Source of the DNA: DASQBT01 sp035635075 | GTDB taxonomy: Bacteria; Pseudomonadota; Gammaproteobacteria; Burkholderiales; Thiobacillaceae | Direction: 5' to 3' | Length of the DNA: 31,677 bases | Assembly: GCA_035635075.1 (NCBI GenBank) | Contig: DASQBT010000139.1 | Coordinates: 1 to 31,677, forward strand | Part shown: piece after piece, positions 1 to 9,749 of the stretch | How the letters are laid out: each line of letters begins with the position of its first letter | How positions within the stretch are numbered: position 1 is the stretch's first letter | Made by a program: the position numbers and the translations under genes | The notes under the pieces: model-generated | Told to the model about the DNA's origin: nothing | Database searches by the model: none | What the model saw: the letters and a program-made list of their open reading frames with translations, nothing else

Positions 1-52
1 GCGCCCCGCAGCGTTGCCCGAGGGGCCCCGAAGGGGATCGGGCAGCGGAGGG

Positions 53-146
53 GATGCCGGACGCCCGCATATGGCGCCCCACATCCGGCTCCGGGGTCAC
101 ATCCCCAAAGGGGTCCCTGCTCCGCCCTACGCGGGCGTCCCGCATC
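53..146. repeat. GC-rich inverted repeat downstream of pycA
   Basis: The 16-base arms 53-68 and 131-146 are reverse complements with one mismatch. They enclose about 62 bases that contain smaller dyads, for example CCCC-AAA-GGGG at 103-113. The element lies 3' of the minus-strand pycA gene and has no T-run in either direction, so it is not a standard intrinsic terminator. It could be a dispersed palindromic repeat or a structured mRNA end. I see no recognisable coding sequence in bases 1-197. Confidence 0.45.
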
Positions 147-197
147 TGAGCACTTTTCGTGTAAACGCGACCCATGAAAGACTCAATCAGAGATTCC

Positions 198-1616
<1,419 letters not shown>

Positions 1617-1630
1617 AGCCAGTTCCGGTT

Positions 1631-1659
1631 TTGACAAAAGTTCCGAGAAATCATATTAT
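1631..1659 (+). promoter_or_regulatory. Sigma-70 promoter of the yceD-rpmF-fab operon
   Basis: A perfect -35 hexamer TTGACA (1631-1636) is followed after exactly 17 bases by TATTAT (1654-1659), five of six matches to the -10 consensus. The predicted start near 1666 is only about 3 bases before the yceD ATG at 1669, so the transcript would be leaderless or nearly so. The -35 lies just upstream of pycA's likely GTG start and overlaps the alternative TTG start, so the two divergent genes share this short segment. Confidence 0.7.
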
Positions 1660-1668
1660 TGAACGCTT

Positions 1669-2127
1669 ATGTTTCATCGCCTGAGCGTAAATCCCGCGCA
1701 ATTCGCGGCTGCCAAACAGGTTTGGCAGGGGAGCGCATCCTTGGGAGCATTTGAACGGCTGGCGCAGGAAACGCTGGATCCTGACGCCTTGCTGCATTAT
1801 CGCATCGAAGGCGGCAAGGACAAGGCGGGGCATGTGCGATTGACGTGCCGGCTGGAGGGGCAGACAAGAATTGCTTGTCAGCGCTGCCTCGGGCCAATCG
1901 AGCATACGATTGCCGCAGACAAGGTTTTTTATGCGGCTGAAAGCCCCGAACGGGCCGAGCAGTTGGAACGGGAGTTGGCTGTTGAATCCAGCCAGGATGT
2001 TGAGGTAATAGAGACAGGGCGCATGCTGGATCTGGCGACCCTGATTGAAGACGAAGTACTGCTGGGGCTGCCGCTTATCCCCATGCATGCGGAGGGAACG
2101 TGTAGTCCTCCGGCGGACCAAGCTTAA
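1669..2127 (+). CDS. yceD: YceD family protein (DUF177)
   Basis: A 152-residue member of the YceD/DUF177 family, which sits directly before rpmF in many proteobacteria and has been linked to 23S rRNA accumulation. The conserved CQRC motif lies mid-protein (about residue 65), and an acidic C-terminal stretch containing LIEDEVLLGLPLIPMH matches the family signature. No Shine-Dalgarno sequence precedes the ATG; the sigma-70 promoter immediately upstream suggests leaderless translation. It is the first gene of the operon, with 14 bases between its stop and rpmF. The molecular function is not firmly established in bacteria. Confidence 0.88.
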   Translation: MFHRLSVNPAQFAAAKQVWQGSASLGAFERLAQETLDPDALLHYRIEGGKDKAGHVRLTCRLEGQTRIACQRCLGPIEHTIAADKVFYAAESPERAEQLERELAVESSQDVEVIETGRMLDLATLIEDEVLLGLPLIPMHAEGTCSPPADQA

Positions 2128-2141
2128 CAAAGGAGTCAACC

Positions 2142-2321
2142 ATGGCTGTTCAGCAGAACAAGAAATCCCCTTCCAAGCGGGGCATGCATCGCGCCCACGA
2201 CTTTCTGGCCAGTCCACCCCTGGCCGTGGAGCCCACCACCGGCGAGGTTCATCTGCGTCATCACGTCAGCCCCTCCGGCTATTACCGCGGCAAGAAAGTC
2301 GCCAAGGGCAAGGGCGAATAA
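2142..2321 (+). CDS. rpmF: 50S ribosomal protein L32
   Basis: A 59-residue basic protein starting MAVQQNKKSPSKRGMHRAHD, which is the typical L32 N-terminus, followed by the HHVSPSGYYRGKKV-like C-terminal part. It is a small protein of the large ribosomal subunit. A strong ribosome-binding site AAAGGAG (2129-2135) lies six bases before the ATG. The protein contains no cysteine, so it is the zinc-free form of L32. Its place between yceD and plsX is the standard arrangement, linking ribosome synthesis to lipid synthesis. Confidence 0.97.
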   Translation: MAVQQNKKSPSKRGMHRAHDFLASPPLAVEPTTGEVHLRHHVSPSGYYRGKKVAKGKGE

Positions 2322-2357
2322 GCGCTGTTCATCTGAGGTAGAGACAACTCTGCCTGT

Positions 2358-3392
2358 ATGAAAGAGATTACAGTCGCCGTCGATGTGATGGGCGGCGATC
2401 ATGGTCCGCATGTCACTGTGCCCGCTGCGCTGAAATGCTTGGACCGCAACGACGGATTGAACATCATCCTGGTCGGTTCTTCCAGTGCGATCGAGGCGGA
2501 ACTGAAGGCGCGGCATCGCAAGACCAGCCCGCGCCTGCGCATCCGCCATGCGTCCGAAGTGGTATCGATGGACGAGCCGCCGACGCAGGCGCTGCGGTTC
2601 AAGAAAGACTCTTCGATGCGGGTGGCCATCGACCTGGTGAAATCCGGCGAAGCGGATGCCTGTGTTTCCGCCGGCAACACCGGCGCGCTCATGGCAACCG
2701 CCCGCTTTGTGCTCAAGACGCTGCCCGGCATTGACCGGCCGGCCATCGCCACCACCATGCCGACGATAAAGGGCCATGTACTGGTGCTGGATCTGGGGGC
2801 GAATGTGGATTGCAGCGCCCGGCATCTGCTGCAGTTTGGCATCATGGGCAGCATGCTGGTATCAGCGGTCGAACACAAACCCAACCCGACCGTCGGCATC
2901 CTCAATATCGGCCAGGAAGATATCAAGGGCAACGAGATGGTTAAGCAGGCCGCTGACCTGATGCGCGCCAGCCAGTTGAATTTTTTTGGAAATGTGGAAG
3001 GCGATGACATTTTCAAGGGAACGACGGATGTGGTTGTCTGCGATGGGTTTGTCGGCAATGTTGCACTCAAGACTTCGGAAGGTTTGGCCAATATGATTTC
3101 CACCCTGCTCAAGGAAGCATTCAGGCGCAACTTGCTCAGCAAAATCGCTGGCCTCATTGCACTGCCTGTCATGCAGGCGTTCAAGCGGCGGGTCGATCCG
3201 CGCCGCTACAATGGCGCGTCCCTGCTCGGTTTGCGCGGCGTGGTGGTGAAGAGCCATGGTGCCGCGGACCGCTTTTCCTTTGAACATGCCCTGGAAACGG
3301 CAATCGACGAAGTCCGCAACAATGTGCTGAAGCGCATCACCGAACAAATGCAGAGTTTGCAACCCCTCGGGACCCAGGAGGCGACCGCGTGA
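2358..3392 (+). CDS. plsX: Phosphate acyltransferase PlsX
   Basis: PlsX converts acyl-ACP and phosphate into acyl-phosphate, the donor used by PlsY in the first step of phospholipid synthesis; it works as a peripheral membrane enzyme. The 344-residue protein has the family N-terminus with AVDVMGGDHGP at about residues 7-17, the VSAGNTGALMA segment, and the C-terminal GLRGVVVKSHG-like stretch. Length is normal for the family. No strong ribosome-binding site precedes the ATG. Its stop codon overlaps the GTG start of fabH (GTGA at 3389-3392), so the two are probably translationally coupled. Confidence 0.96.
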   Translation: MKEITVAVDVMGGDHGPHVTVPAALKCLDRNDGLNIILVGSSSAIEAELKARHRKTSPRLRIRHASEVVSMDEPPTQALRFKKDSSMRVAIDLVKSGEADACVSAGNTGALMATARFVLKTLPGIDRPAIATTMPTIKGHVLVLDLGANVDCSARHLLQFGIMGSMLVSAVEHKPNPTVGILNIGQEDIKGNEMVKQAADLMRASQLNFFGNVEGDDIFKGTTDVVVCDGFVGNVALKTSEGLANMISTLLKEAFRRNLLSKIAGLIALPVMQAFKRRVDPRRYNGASLLGLRGVVVKSHGAADRFSFEHALETAIDEVRNNVLKRITEQMQSLQPLGTQEATA

Positions 3393-4348
3393 GCTTCGCG
3401 CGCATATTGGGGACCGGCAGCTATCTGCCGGAACGCGTTGTGAGCAACGCGGAGTTCGAGAAGCTGGTGGAAACCTCCGACCAGTGGATCGTCGATCGCA
3501 CCGGGATACGGGAACGCCATAGGGCGGCGGAAAGCGAGCTGACCAGCGATCTGGCGGTTGCTGCTGCGCGCAGGGCGCTCGAGGCCGCCGATGTGGTTCC
3601 GGCCAATGTCGACCTGGTAATCGTGGCTACCACCACACCAGATCGAGTGTTCCCCAGCACCGCATGCATCGTGCAGACCAAGCTGGGCATCGGCAATACC
3701 GGCCCGGCATTCGATATCCAGGCAGTTTGCAGCGGCTTCATCTACGCGTTGGCCACCGCGAATAATTTCATCAAGGCTGGTCAGGCCCGCACCGTGCTGG
3801 TGATCGGCGCTGAGACGCTGTCCCGCATCACCGATTACGGCGATCGTACCAACTGTATCCTGTGGGGAGACGGCGCGGGAGCGGTGGTCCTGACGGTAAG
3901 CGAGCAGCCCGGCATCATCTCCACGCACATTCATGCCGACGGCCGCTACCAGGAATTGCTCTATGTCGATGGCGGGCCATCGATGAACAATGGCGCCAAG
4001 GTCGCGATGCGCATGCAGGGCAATGCGGTGTTCAAGATGGCGGTCAACACCCTGGATGCCATCGTCGATGAAACGCTGGCCGCCAACGGGCTGGACAAAT
4101 CGGCCATCGACTGGCTGGTGCCGCACCAAGCCAATATCCGCATCATTCAGGCCACCGGCAAGAAACTCGGTCTGCCGATGGAGCGCGTGGTGGTGACGGT
4201 CGACCGGCATGGCAATACTTCCGCGGCGTCGATTCCGCTGGCCCTGGATACCGCAGTGCGGGACGGACGCATACAGCGCGGCCAGACCCTGTTGATGGAA
4301 GCCTTCGGCGGCGGGTTTACCTGGGGCTCGGCCCTGGTGAAGTTCTAA
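3389..4348 (+). CDS. fabH: 3-oxoacyl-ACP synthase III (KAS III)
   Basis: FabH condenses acetyl-CoA with malonyl-ACP to start fatty acid synthesis. The thiolase-fold protein (319 residues) carries the complete catalytic triad: Cys114 in AVCSGF, His246 in VPHQANIRI and Asn276 in DRHGNTSAAS. The C-terminus GGGFTWGSALVKF is typical. The start is a GTG inside the plsX stop region, supported by the tight family N-terminus S-F-A-R-I-L-G-T-G-S-Y-L-P. It is followed by fabD after ten bases. Confidence 0.97.
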   Translation: MSFARILGTGSYLPERVVSNAEFEKLVETSDQWIVDRTGIRERHRAAESELTSDLAVAAARRALEAADVVPANVDLVIVATTTPDRVFPSTACIVQTKLGIGNTGPAFDIQAVCSGFIYALATANNFIKAGQARTVLVIGAETLSRITDYGDRTNCILWGDGAGAVVLTVSEQPGIISTHIHADGRYQELLYVDGGPSMNNGAKVAMRMQGNAVFKMAVNTLDAIVDETLAANGLDKSAIDWLVPHQANIRIIQATGKKLGLPMERVVVTVDRHGNTSAASIPLALDTAVRDGRIQRGQTLLMEAFGGGFTWGSALVKF

Positions 4349-4358
4349 ATTATTGATC

Positions 4359-5288
4359 ATGAGTACAGCATTTCTTTTCCCCGGGCAGGGCTCTCAGTCC
4401 CTGGGCATGATGGCAGGTCTCGCGAACCGGCCTGAGGTCAAGTCCACTTTTGCAGACGCCTCCGAGGTTTTGGGCCAGGATCTCTGGAAGCTGGTTACTG
4501 ACGGACCGGCCGATGCGCTCAATCAGACCACCAACACGCAGCCCGCCATGCTGGCGGCCGGCATTGCCACCTATCGCGCCTATCTGGCCGGGGGGGGCAA
4601 AGCCCCTGCGCTCATGGCCGGCCACAGTCTGGGCGAATACAGCGCGCTGGTTGCGGCCGGCGCATTGTCCCTGGCTGACGCGGTCAGGCTGGTACGCTTT
4701 CGTGCCGAAGCCATGCAGTCTGCGGTGCCCGAAGGCGTGGGCGCCATGGCCGCGATTCTTGGACTGGATGACGAGGCGGTCAGAGAAGTCTGTGCCGCGG
4801 CATCCCTGGGCGAGGTGCTGGAAGCGGTCAATCTCAATTCCCCCGGCCAAGTGGTGATTGCAGGCAACAAGGCTGCCGTGGAGCGGGGCATGGTTCTGGC
4901 CAAAGAAAAGGGCGCCAAGCGCGCGCTGCCCCTGCCGGTGTCCGTGCCTTCGCATTCCAGCCTGATGAAGCCCGCCGCCGCACAGTTGGCGGCATACATG
5001 GACCAAGTCACCATCGCCGTGCCGCACATCCCGGTACTGCACAATGCCGATGTGTCGGACCATGCCGACGCGCAGAGCATCAAGGATGCGCTGGCCCGCC
5101 AGTTATATTCTCCGGTGCGCTGGGTGGAGACCATAGTCGCGCTGAAAAGTCGCGGCGCGACGCGGTTTGTGGAATGCGGACCAGGCAAGGTGTTAGCCGG
5201 TTTGACCAAGCGCATTGATGGCAGTTTGAAAACACTGGCCATCACTGACGAGGCATCGCTGGAGGCAGCGATACAGGAATCGAATTAG
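4359..5288 (+). CDS. fabD: Malonyl-CoA:ACP transacylase
   Basis: FabD moves malonyl from CoA to ACP, making the extender for chain elongation. Visible motifs are FPGQGSQ at residues 7-13, the nucleophile elbow GHSLGE with Ser90, the downstream Arg in RFRAEAMQ and the catalytic His in PSHSSL. The product is 309 residues, normal for the family. I start at the ATG at 4359 (MSTAFLFPGQ); an in-frame TTG at 4353 would add two residues and is less likely. The fabG start follows eight bases after the stop. Confidence 0.97.
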   Translation: MSTAFLFPGQGSQSLGMMAGLANRPEVKSTFADASEVLGQDLWKLVTDGPADALNQTTNTQPAMLAAGIATYRAYLAGGGKAPALMAGHSLGEYSALVAAGALSLADAVRLVRFRAEAMQSAVPEGVGAMAAILGLDDEAVREVCAAASLGEVLEAVNLNSPGQVVIAGNKAAVERGMVLAKEKGAKRALPLPVSVPSHSSLMKPAAAQLAAYMDQVTIAVPHIPVLHNADVSDHADAQSIKDALARQLYSPVRWVETIVALKSRGATRFVECGPGKVLAGLTKRIDGSLKTLAITDEASLEAAIQESN

Positions 5289-5296
5289 GAACAAAC

Positions 5297-6037
5297 ATGG
5301 CGGAAGGGAAAGTTGCATTGATAACCGGTGCCAGCCGTGGCATCGGCCAGGCCTGTGCGCTTGAGTTGGCGAAGCTGGGCGCCACGGTTATCGGCACCGC
5401 GACCTCGGAGCAGGGCGCCGAGGCCATCAGCGCCTATCTGCAGCAGGCCGGCGCAAAAGGCTGCGGCATGAAGCTCAATGTCACCGCTGCGGCCGATGTG
5501 GACAACGTGATCGAGCAAGTGAGCACGAAATTCGGGGACGTCGCCATTCTGGTCAACAATGCCGGCATTACGCGGGACAATCTCCTGATGCGAATGAAGG
5601 ACGAGGAGTGGGACGAGATCATAACCACCAATCTGACTTCCGTATTCCGCCTCTCTCGCGCGGTGTTGCGCCCAATGACGAAGGCGCGCTGGGGACGGAT
5701 CGTCTCCATCGCATCTGTAGTGGGGGCCATGGGCAATGCGGGCCAGACCAATTATGGCGCCGCGAAGGCCGGCATCATGGGCTTCACCAAATCCCTGGCG
5801 CGCGAAGTGGGCAGTCGCAACATTACGGTCAACTGCGTGGCACCGGGCTTTATCGACACCGATATGACCCGGGCATTGCCGGAGGCCCAGCGCCAGGCCT
5901 TGCTGACCCACATTCCGCTTGGGCGGCTGGGTACGGCCCAGGAAATCGCCTGCGCGGTTGGGTTTCTGGCTTCCGATGGGGGCGGCTACGTAACCGGAAC
6001 CACGCTGCATGTGAACGGCGGCATGTATATGGCGTGA
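5297..6037 (+). CDS. fabG: 3-oxoacyl-ACP reductase
   Basis: FabG is the NADPH-dependent short-chain dehydrogenase that reduces 3-oxoacyl-ACP. The nucleotide-binding motif GASRGIG is at residues 11-17, NNAG at 87-90, and the catalytic Ser140, Tyr153 and Lys157 are all present (YGAAK). The protein is 246 residues and ends in the family-typical NGGMYMA. An AGGAA ribosome-binding site precedes the ATG. It is followed by a 69-base gap and acpP; that gap has a TAAAAT at 6052-6057 but no convincing -35, so a separate acpP promoter is possible but unproven. Confidence 0.97.
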   Translation: MAEGKVALITGASRGIGQACALELAKLGATVIGTATSEQGAEAISAYLQQAGAKGCGMKLNVTAAADVDNVIEQVSTKFGDVAILVNNAGITRDNLLMRMKDEEWDEIITTNLTSVFRLSRAVLRPMTKARWGRIVSIASVVGAMGNAGQTNYGAAKAGIMGFTKSLAREVGSRNITVNCVAPGFIDTDMTRALPEAQRQALLTHIPLGRLGTAQEIACAVGFLASDGGGYVTGTTLHVNGGMYMA

Positions 6038-6106
6038 ACGATCAAGTTTGGTAAAATTACCCGGCTTTGGAGCCCCAGAGCCTGTTTCAACCAGAGAGGA
6101 CTTACA

Positions 6107-6340
6107 ATGGATATCGAAGCACGTGTCAAGAAAATCGTCGCCGAGCAGCTTGGCGTCAACGAAGGGGACGTGAAGGTCGAATCTTCCTTCGTCGACGACC
6201 TGGGGGCTGATTCCCTGGATACGGTGGAACTGGTCATGGCGCTCGAGGAAGAATTCGAGTGCGAGATTCCCGATGAAGAAGCGGAAAAAATCACCACCGT
6301 GCAGCAAGCTATCGACTACGTGAACAGCCACAAGAGCTGA
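6107..6340 (+). CDS. acpP: Acyl carrier protein
   Basis: The small acidic carrier (77 residues) that holds growing acyl chains on 4'-phosphopantetheine. The attachment serine is Ser36 in the GADSLDTVEL motif, and the acidic helix II that docks on partner enzymes (VMALEEEFECEIPDEEAEKI) follows. An AGAGAGGA stretch lies a few bases before the ATG as ribosome-binding site. It sits between fabG and fabF as in E. coli and most proteobacteria. Confidence 0.98.
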   Translation: MDIEARVKKIVAEQLGVNEGDVKVESSFVDDLGADSLDTVELVMALEEEFECEIPDEEAEKITTVQQAIDYVNSHKS

Positions 6341-6371
6341 TCTCTATTCTTCACTCTTCCCGAGATTTACC

Positions 6372-7604
6372 TTGTCAAATCGACGCGTGGTGATCACCGG
6401 CTTGGGGATCATTTCCCCGGTCGGCAATACGATACAGGAAGCGTGGGCCAATATTGTGGCGGGCCACTCCGGCATTACCCGGATCACCCGCTTCGACCCC
6501 ACCCCTTTTGCTTCTCACGTTGCCGGCGAGGTGAAGAATTTCGACGCGGCCCAATATCTGAGCGCCAAGGACGTACGCCGCATGGATATCTTCATCCAGT
6601 ACGGCATGGCGGCAGGGATACAAGCGGTCAAGGATTCCGGCATTGAAGTGACAGAGGCCAATGCAGAGCGCATTGGCATCAACATCGGTTCCGGCATCGG
6701 CGGACTGCCACTGATCGAAGATACGCACGACGCGCTGCGTGAATTCGGGCCCCGCAAGATTTCCCCGTTTTTTATCCCCGGCTCGATCATCAACATGATC
6801 GCGGGCAACTTGTCCATCCTTTTGGGCATCAAAGGCCCCAACCTGGCTGTGGTTACCGCCTGCACCACAGGCTTGCACGCGATCGGCATGAGCGCCCGCA
6901 TGATTGAGCACGGCGATGCGGAGGTGATGATTGCCGGCGGCTCGGAAGCGTCGGTATCTCCTTTGGGCGTAGGTGGATTCGCCGCGGCCAAGGCGCTCTC
7001 CACCCGCAACGACGACCCGGCGACTGCCAGCCGCCCCTGGGACAAGGAGCGTGATGGCTTTGTGCTGGGCGAGGGTGCGGGCGTCATCGTGCTGGAGGAA
7101 TATGAGCACGCCAGGGCACGGGGAGCGAGGATTTATGCCGAAGTTGCCGGATTCGGCATGAGCGCTGACGCCTATCACATGACCGCGCCGGACACCGACG
7201 GGCCCAGGCGCGCCATGGTGAACGCCTTGCGCGATGCGGGCGTGAACCCCGCGGATATTCAGTATATTAACGCCCACGGCACCTCGACCCAGTTGGGTGA
7301 CAAGAACGAGACTGAGGCGATCAAGCTCGCCATGGGGGAGGCCGCTTACAAAGTGGTGGTGAATTCGACCAAGTCCATGACCGGCCACCTGCTGGGCGGC
7401 GCAGGTGGAGTGGAATCGATCTTCACGGTGCTGGCCGTGCATCACCAGATCTCGCCGCCCACCATCAACCTTTTCGAACAAGATCCCGAGTGCGATTTGG
7501 ATTACTGCGCCAACACGGCGCGGGACATGCCGATCAAACTGGCGCTCAAGAACAATTTCGGCTTTGGCGGGACAAACGGCAGCCTGGTCTTCAAGCGGGT
7601 CTGA
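6372..7604 (+). CDS. fabF: 3-oxoacyl-ACP synthase II (KAS II)
   Basis: FabF elongates acyl-ACP with malonyl-ACP. The 410-residue protein has the Cys-His-His catalytic set: Cys164 in TACTTGLHAIG, His302 in NAHGTSTQLGD and His339 in SMTGHLLGGAGG. The C-terminal NNFGFGGTNGSLVFKR signature is intact. The start is a TTG at 6372, giving M-S-N-R-R-V-V-I-T-G as expected; there is no ATG nearby that would keep this N-terminus. It lies 31 bases after acpP and its 3' end probably overlaps the start of the pabB homologue. Confidence 0.97.
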   Translation: MSNRRVVITGLGIISPVGNTIQEAWANIVAGHSGITRITRFDPTPFASHVAGEVKNFDAAQYLSAKDVRRMDIFIQYGMAAGIQAVKDSGIEVTEANAERIGINIGSGIGGLPLIEDTHDALREFGPRKISPFFIPGSIINMIAGNLSILLGIKGPNLAVVTACTTGLHAIGMSARMIEHGDAEVMIAGGSEASVSPLGVGGFAAAKALSTRNDDPATASRPWDKERDGFVLGEGAGVIVLEEYEHARARGARIYAEVAGFGMSADAYHMTAPDTDGPRRAMVNALRDAGVNPADIQYINAHGTSTQLGDKNETEAIKLAMGEAAYKVVVNSTKSMTGHLLGGAGGVESIFTVLAVHHQISPPTINLFEQDPECDLDYCANTARDMPIKLALKNNFGFGGTNGSLVFKRV

Positions 7605-8925
7605 TCCGTTTCCGTCTGAGCCAGGCTCAGGCGCGATTCTGCAGGAGTGGCACGAGCAGCCCGATCTGCTCGCCCTGCATGCCGCCCATCCCGAACGCTA
7701 TCCGGCGCTGCTTCACACCGGGGGCCAGGAAGGCTGGCACATTCTGTTTGCCTATCCGGATGCCATCCACCGCTTTGATCAACACAACGTGCTGCAAGCG
7801 GCTTCCATGCTGCCGCAGATCAGCATGTCGGCCGGCAACGCCAGCGGGTTCCCTTTCCGGGGCGGCTGGCTCGTCTGTTTGGGCTATGAATTGTGCGGGG
7901 TGCTGGAACCCCGCGTTGGCCTGCCCGACGAAGCGGAAGACTATCCGCTTGTCTGGCTCGCACGCATACCGGCCGCGATTTTGCAACGCGGTTCGCGTAC
8001 CTGGCTCATGGCCGAAATGGGGCGCCGCGGACTGATTGAAAACCTGGCGAGCGAGCTGGCCAGGCCGGTCATGGGGCAGGACACGCTTTTGCCTGCCCCG
8101 CTGGAAATACTCGAAGAGCCCGAGGCCCGATTTCTCCATGGTGTCAGCCGGATAAAGGACTATATCTGCGCCGGAGATGTGTTCCAGGTCAATCTGTCAC
8201 GCGCATGGCAAGCCACATACGACCGGGGCGTTTCAGCTGCGGTGCTCTTCCGCCAGCTGATGCAGCGCAATCCGGCGCCATTTTCCGCCCTGTTGGATAT
8301 GGGCGAGTGGAAGATTGTCAGCTCTTCTCCGGAGCGCTTGGTCCGGGTAGAGGCGGGCGGAAGAATCTCCACCCGGCCCATTGCCGGCACGCATCCGCGC
8401 AGTTTTTTGCCGGAGCAGGACCGCATGTTGCGCGACGCGCTCGCCGCTCATCCAAAAGAAAGGGCGGAGCACGTGATGCTGGTCGACTTGGAGCGCAACG
8501 ATTTGGGGCGGGTCTGTCAGTCAGGGACGGTCGAGGTGGAAGCGCTGATGGAACTTTCGAGCTACGCACACGTGCATCACATCGAATCGACGGTGGCCGG
8601 CCGATTGAGTTCTGGAATGAAGGTTTGGGACGTGATCCGGGCGCTGTTTCCTGGTGGAACGATTACCGGCTGTCCCAAGGTCAGAACCATGGAGATCATC
8701 CGTGAACTTGAAGACCAGCCGCGCCGCGCATACACGGGGAGCCTGGGTTATATCAATCGGGACGGCAGCCTGGACCTCAATATTCTGATCAGAACCTTTG
8801 TGCTGCGGGGGAATCGGATAAGCTTCCGGGCAGGCGCAGGCATCGTGGTGGATTCCGTTCCTTCACGAGAACTTGAAGAGACCCGGGCCAAGGCAATAGG
8901 TTTAATCAATACATTAAAACACTAA
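7564..8925 (+). CDS. pabB: Aminodeoxychorismate synthase component I (PabB-like)
   Basis: A chorismate-utilising enzyme that with a glutaminase subunit makes 4-amino-4-deoxychorismate for folate. Motifs in order are GDVFQVNLSRAW, SSSPERLV, MLVDLERNDLGR, FPGGTITGCPKVRTMEI and RAGAGIVVDSVPSRELE. The context, immediately before pabC, and the GCPKVRTME motif favour PabB over TrpE. However, the motif holding the nucleophilic lysine of classical PabB (PIKGT) reads PIAGT here (Ala codon 8383-8385), as in anthranilate synthase. The start is unclear: family-like sequence begins by about 7640, but the only upstream start codon nearby in frame is TTG at 7564, overlapping fabF by 41 bases; the next, GTG at 7789, would remove conserved sequence. 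Confidence 0.85.
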   Translation: MAGQTAAWSSSGSDPFPSEPGSGAILQEWHEQPDLLALHAAHPERYPALLHTGGQEGWHILFAYPDAIHRFDQHNVLQAASMLPQISMSAGNASGFPFRGGWLVCLGYELCGVLEPRVGLPDEAEDYPLVWLARIPAAILQRGSRTWLMAEMGRRGLIENLASELARPVMGQDTLLPAPLEILEEPEARFLHGVSRIKDYICAGDVFQVNLSRAWQATYDRGVSAAVLFRQLMQRNPAPFSALLDMGEWKIVSSSPERLVRVEAGGRISTRPIAGTHPRSFLPEQDRMLRDALAAHPKERAEHVMLVDLERNDLGRVCQSGTVEVEALMELSSYAHVHHIESTVAGRLSSGMKVWDVIRALFPGGTITGCPKVRTMEIIRELEDQPRRAYTGSLGYINRDGSLDLNILIRTFVLRGNRISFRAGAGIVVDSVPSRELEETRAKAIGLINTLKH

Positions 8926-8942
8926 CGTAACTAACTGATATA

Positions 8943-9749
8943 ATGATACTTATAAATGGATTGTCGCGGGGTCAAATCCCGGTTACCGATCGCGGCCTGC
9001 AGTATGGCGACGGTGTGTTCCGCACTATGCGTGCGGCCTCGGGGCGAATCGCTTGGTGGTCGGATCACTACGCCAAGCTCTCCGCCGACGCTAAAGCGTT
9101 GGGCCTGATCTGTCCTCCACCGGACCTGTTGTTGGCGGAGTGCTTGAAAGTCGCGCAGGAGCATGATTGCGTCGTCAAGCTAATACTGACTCGCGGTGTT
9201 GGACCGCGCGGTTATGCACCCTCGGGCTCAGCCGACCCCACGCGCATCATTCAGCAGCTACCGCCGCCCGCCAACTTGGCCCGCTACTTGGACGACGGTA
9301 TAAAGGTGCGCTGGTGTTCGATCAGACTGGGCCACCAGCCCAGACTGGCGGGAATCAAGCACCTCAACCGGCTGGAGAATGTGCTCGCACGCAGCGAATG
9401 GTCGGACCCGGAGATCGCAGAAGGACTATTGCTCGACGAGTCGGGGCGGGTGATCAGCGGGATTATGAGCAATATTCTTGTCATCCGCGGCAGGACGCTG
9501 TTTACCCCGGATCTGAGTCTTTGCGGAGTCGCCGGCGTCGGCCGGCAACGGCTTATGCGAGCCGCGCAGCAGCATGGCATGGCGGTTCGCGTGACCCACA
9601 TGCGGCCGCAGGATGTGTACAAGGCGGATGAACTGGGATTGTGCAACAGCCTGATAGGTGTGTGGCGAATCAGAATGATAGAGGAGACATCCTGCGGCAA
9701 TGGCGGGTGGGTGGATAAAATGCGGGTCTGGCTTGATGAAGACGATTAA
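8943..9749 (+). CDS. pabC: Aminodeoxychorismate lyase
   Basis: PabC is the PLP enzyme (class IV aminotransferase fold) that releases p-aminobenzoate and pyruvate from aminodeoxychorismate. The N-terminus has the characteristic DRGLQYGDGVFRTM, and the PLP lysine is Lys139 in GIKHLNRLENVLAR. The segment SGIMSNILVIRG and the late LCNSLIGVW also match the family. The product is 268 residues. It follows pabB after 17 bases with no obvious ribosome-binding site, and its 3' end overlaps mltG by 14 bases. Together pabB and pabC complete the chorismate-to-pABA branch except for the glutaminase. Confidence 0.93.
   Translation: MILINGLSRGQIPVTDRGLQYGDGVFRTMRAASGRIAWWSDHYAKLSADAKALGLICPPPDLLLAECLKVAQEHDCVVKLILTRGVGPRGYAPSGSADPTRIIQQLPPPANLARYLDDGIKVRWCSIRLGHQPRLAGIKHLNRLENVLARSEWSDPEIAEGLLLDESGRVISGIMSNILVIRGRTLFTPDLSLCGVAGVGRQRLMRAAQQHGMAVRVTHMRPQDVYKADELGLCNSLIGVWRIRMIEETSCGNGGWVDKMRVWLDEDD

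Noticed and set aside
3206..4360. A 384-codon minus-strand frame opposite fabH
   Set aside because: Shadow of fabH, no motif; fabH has its full catalytic triad and correct ends.
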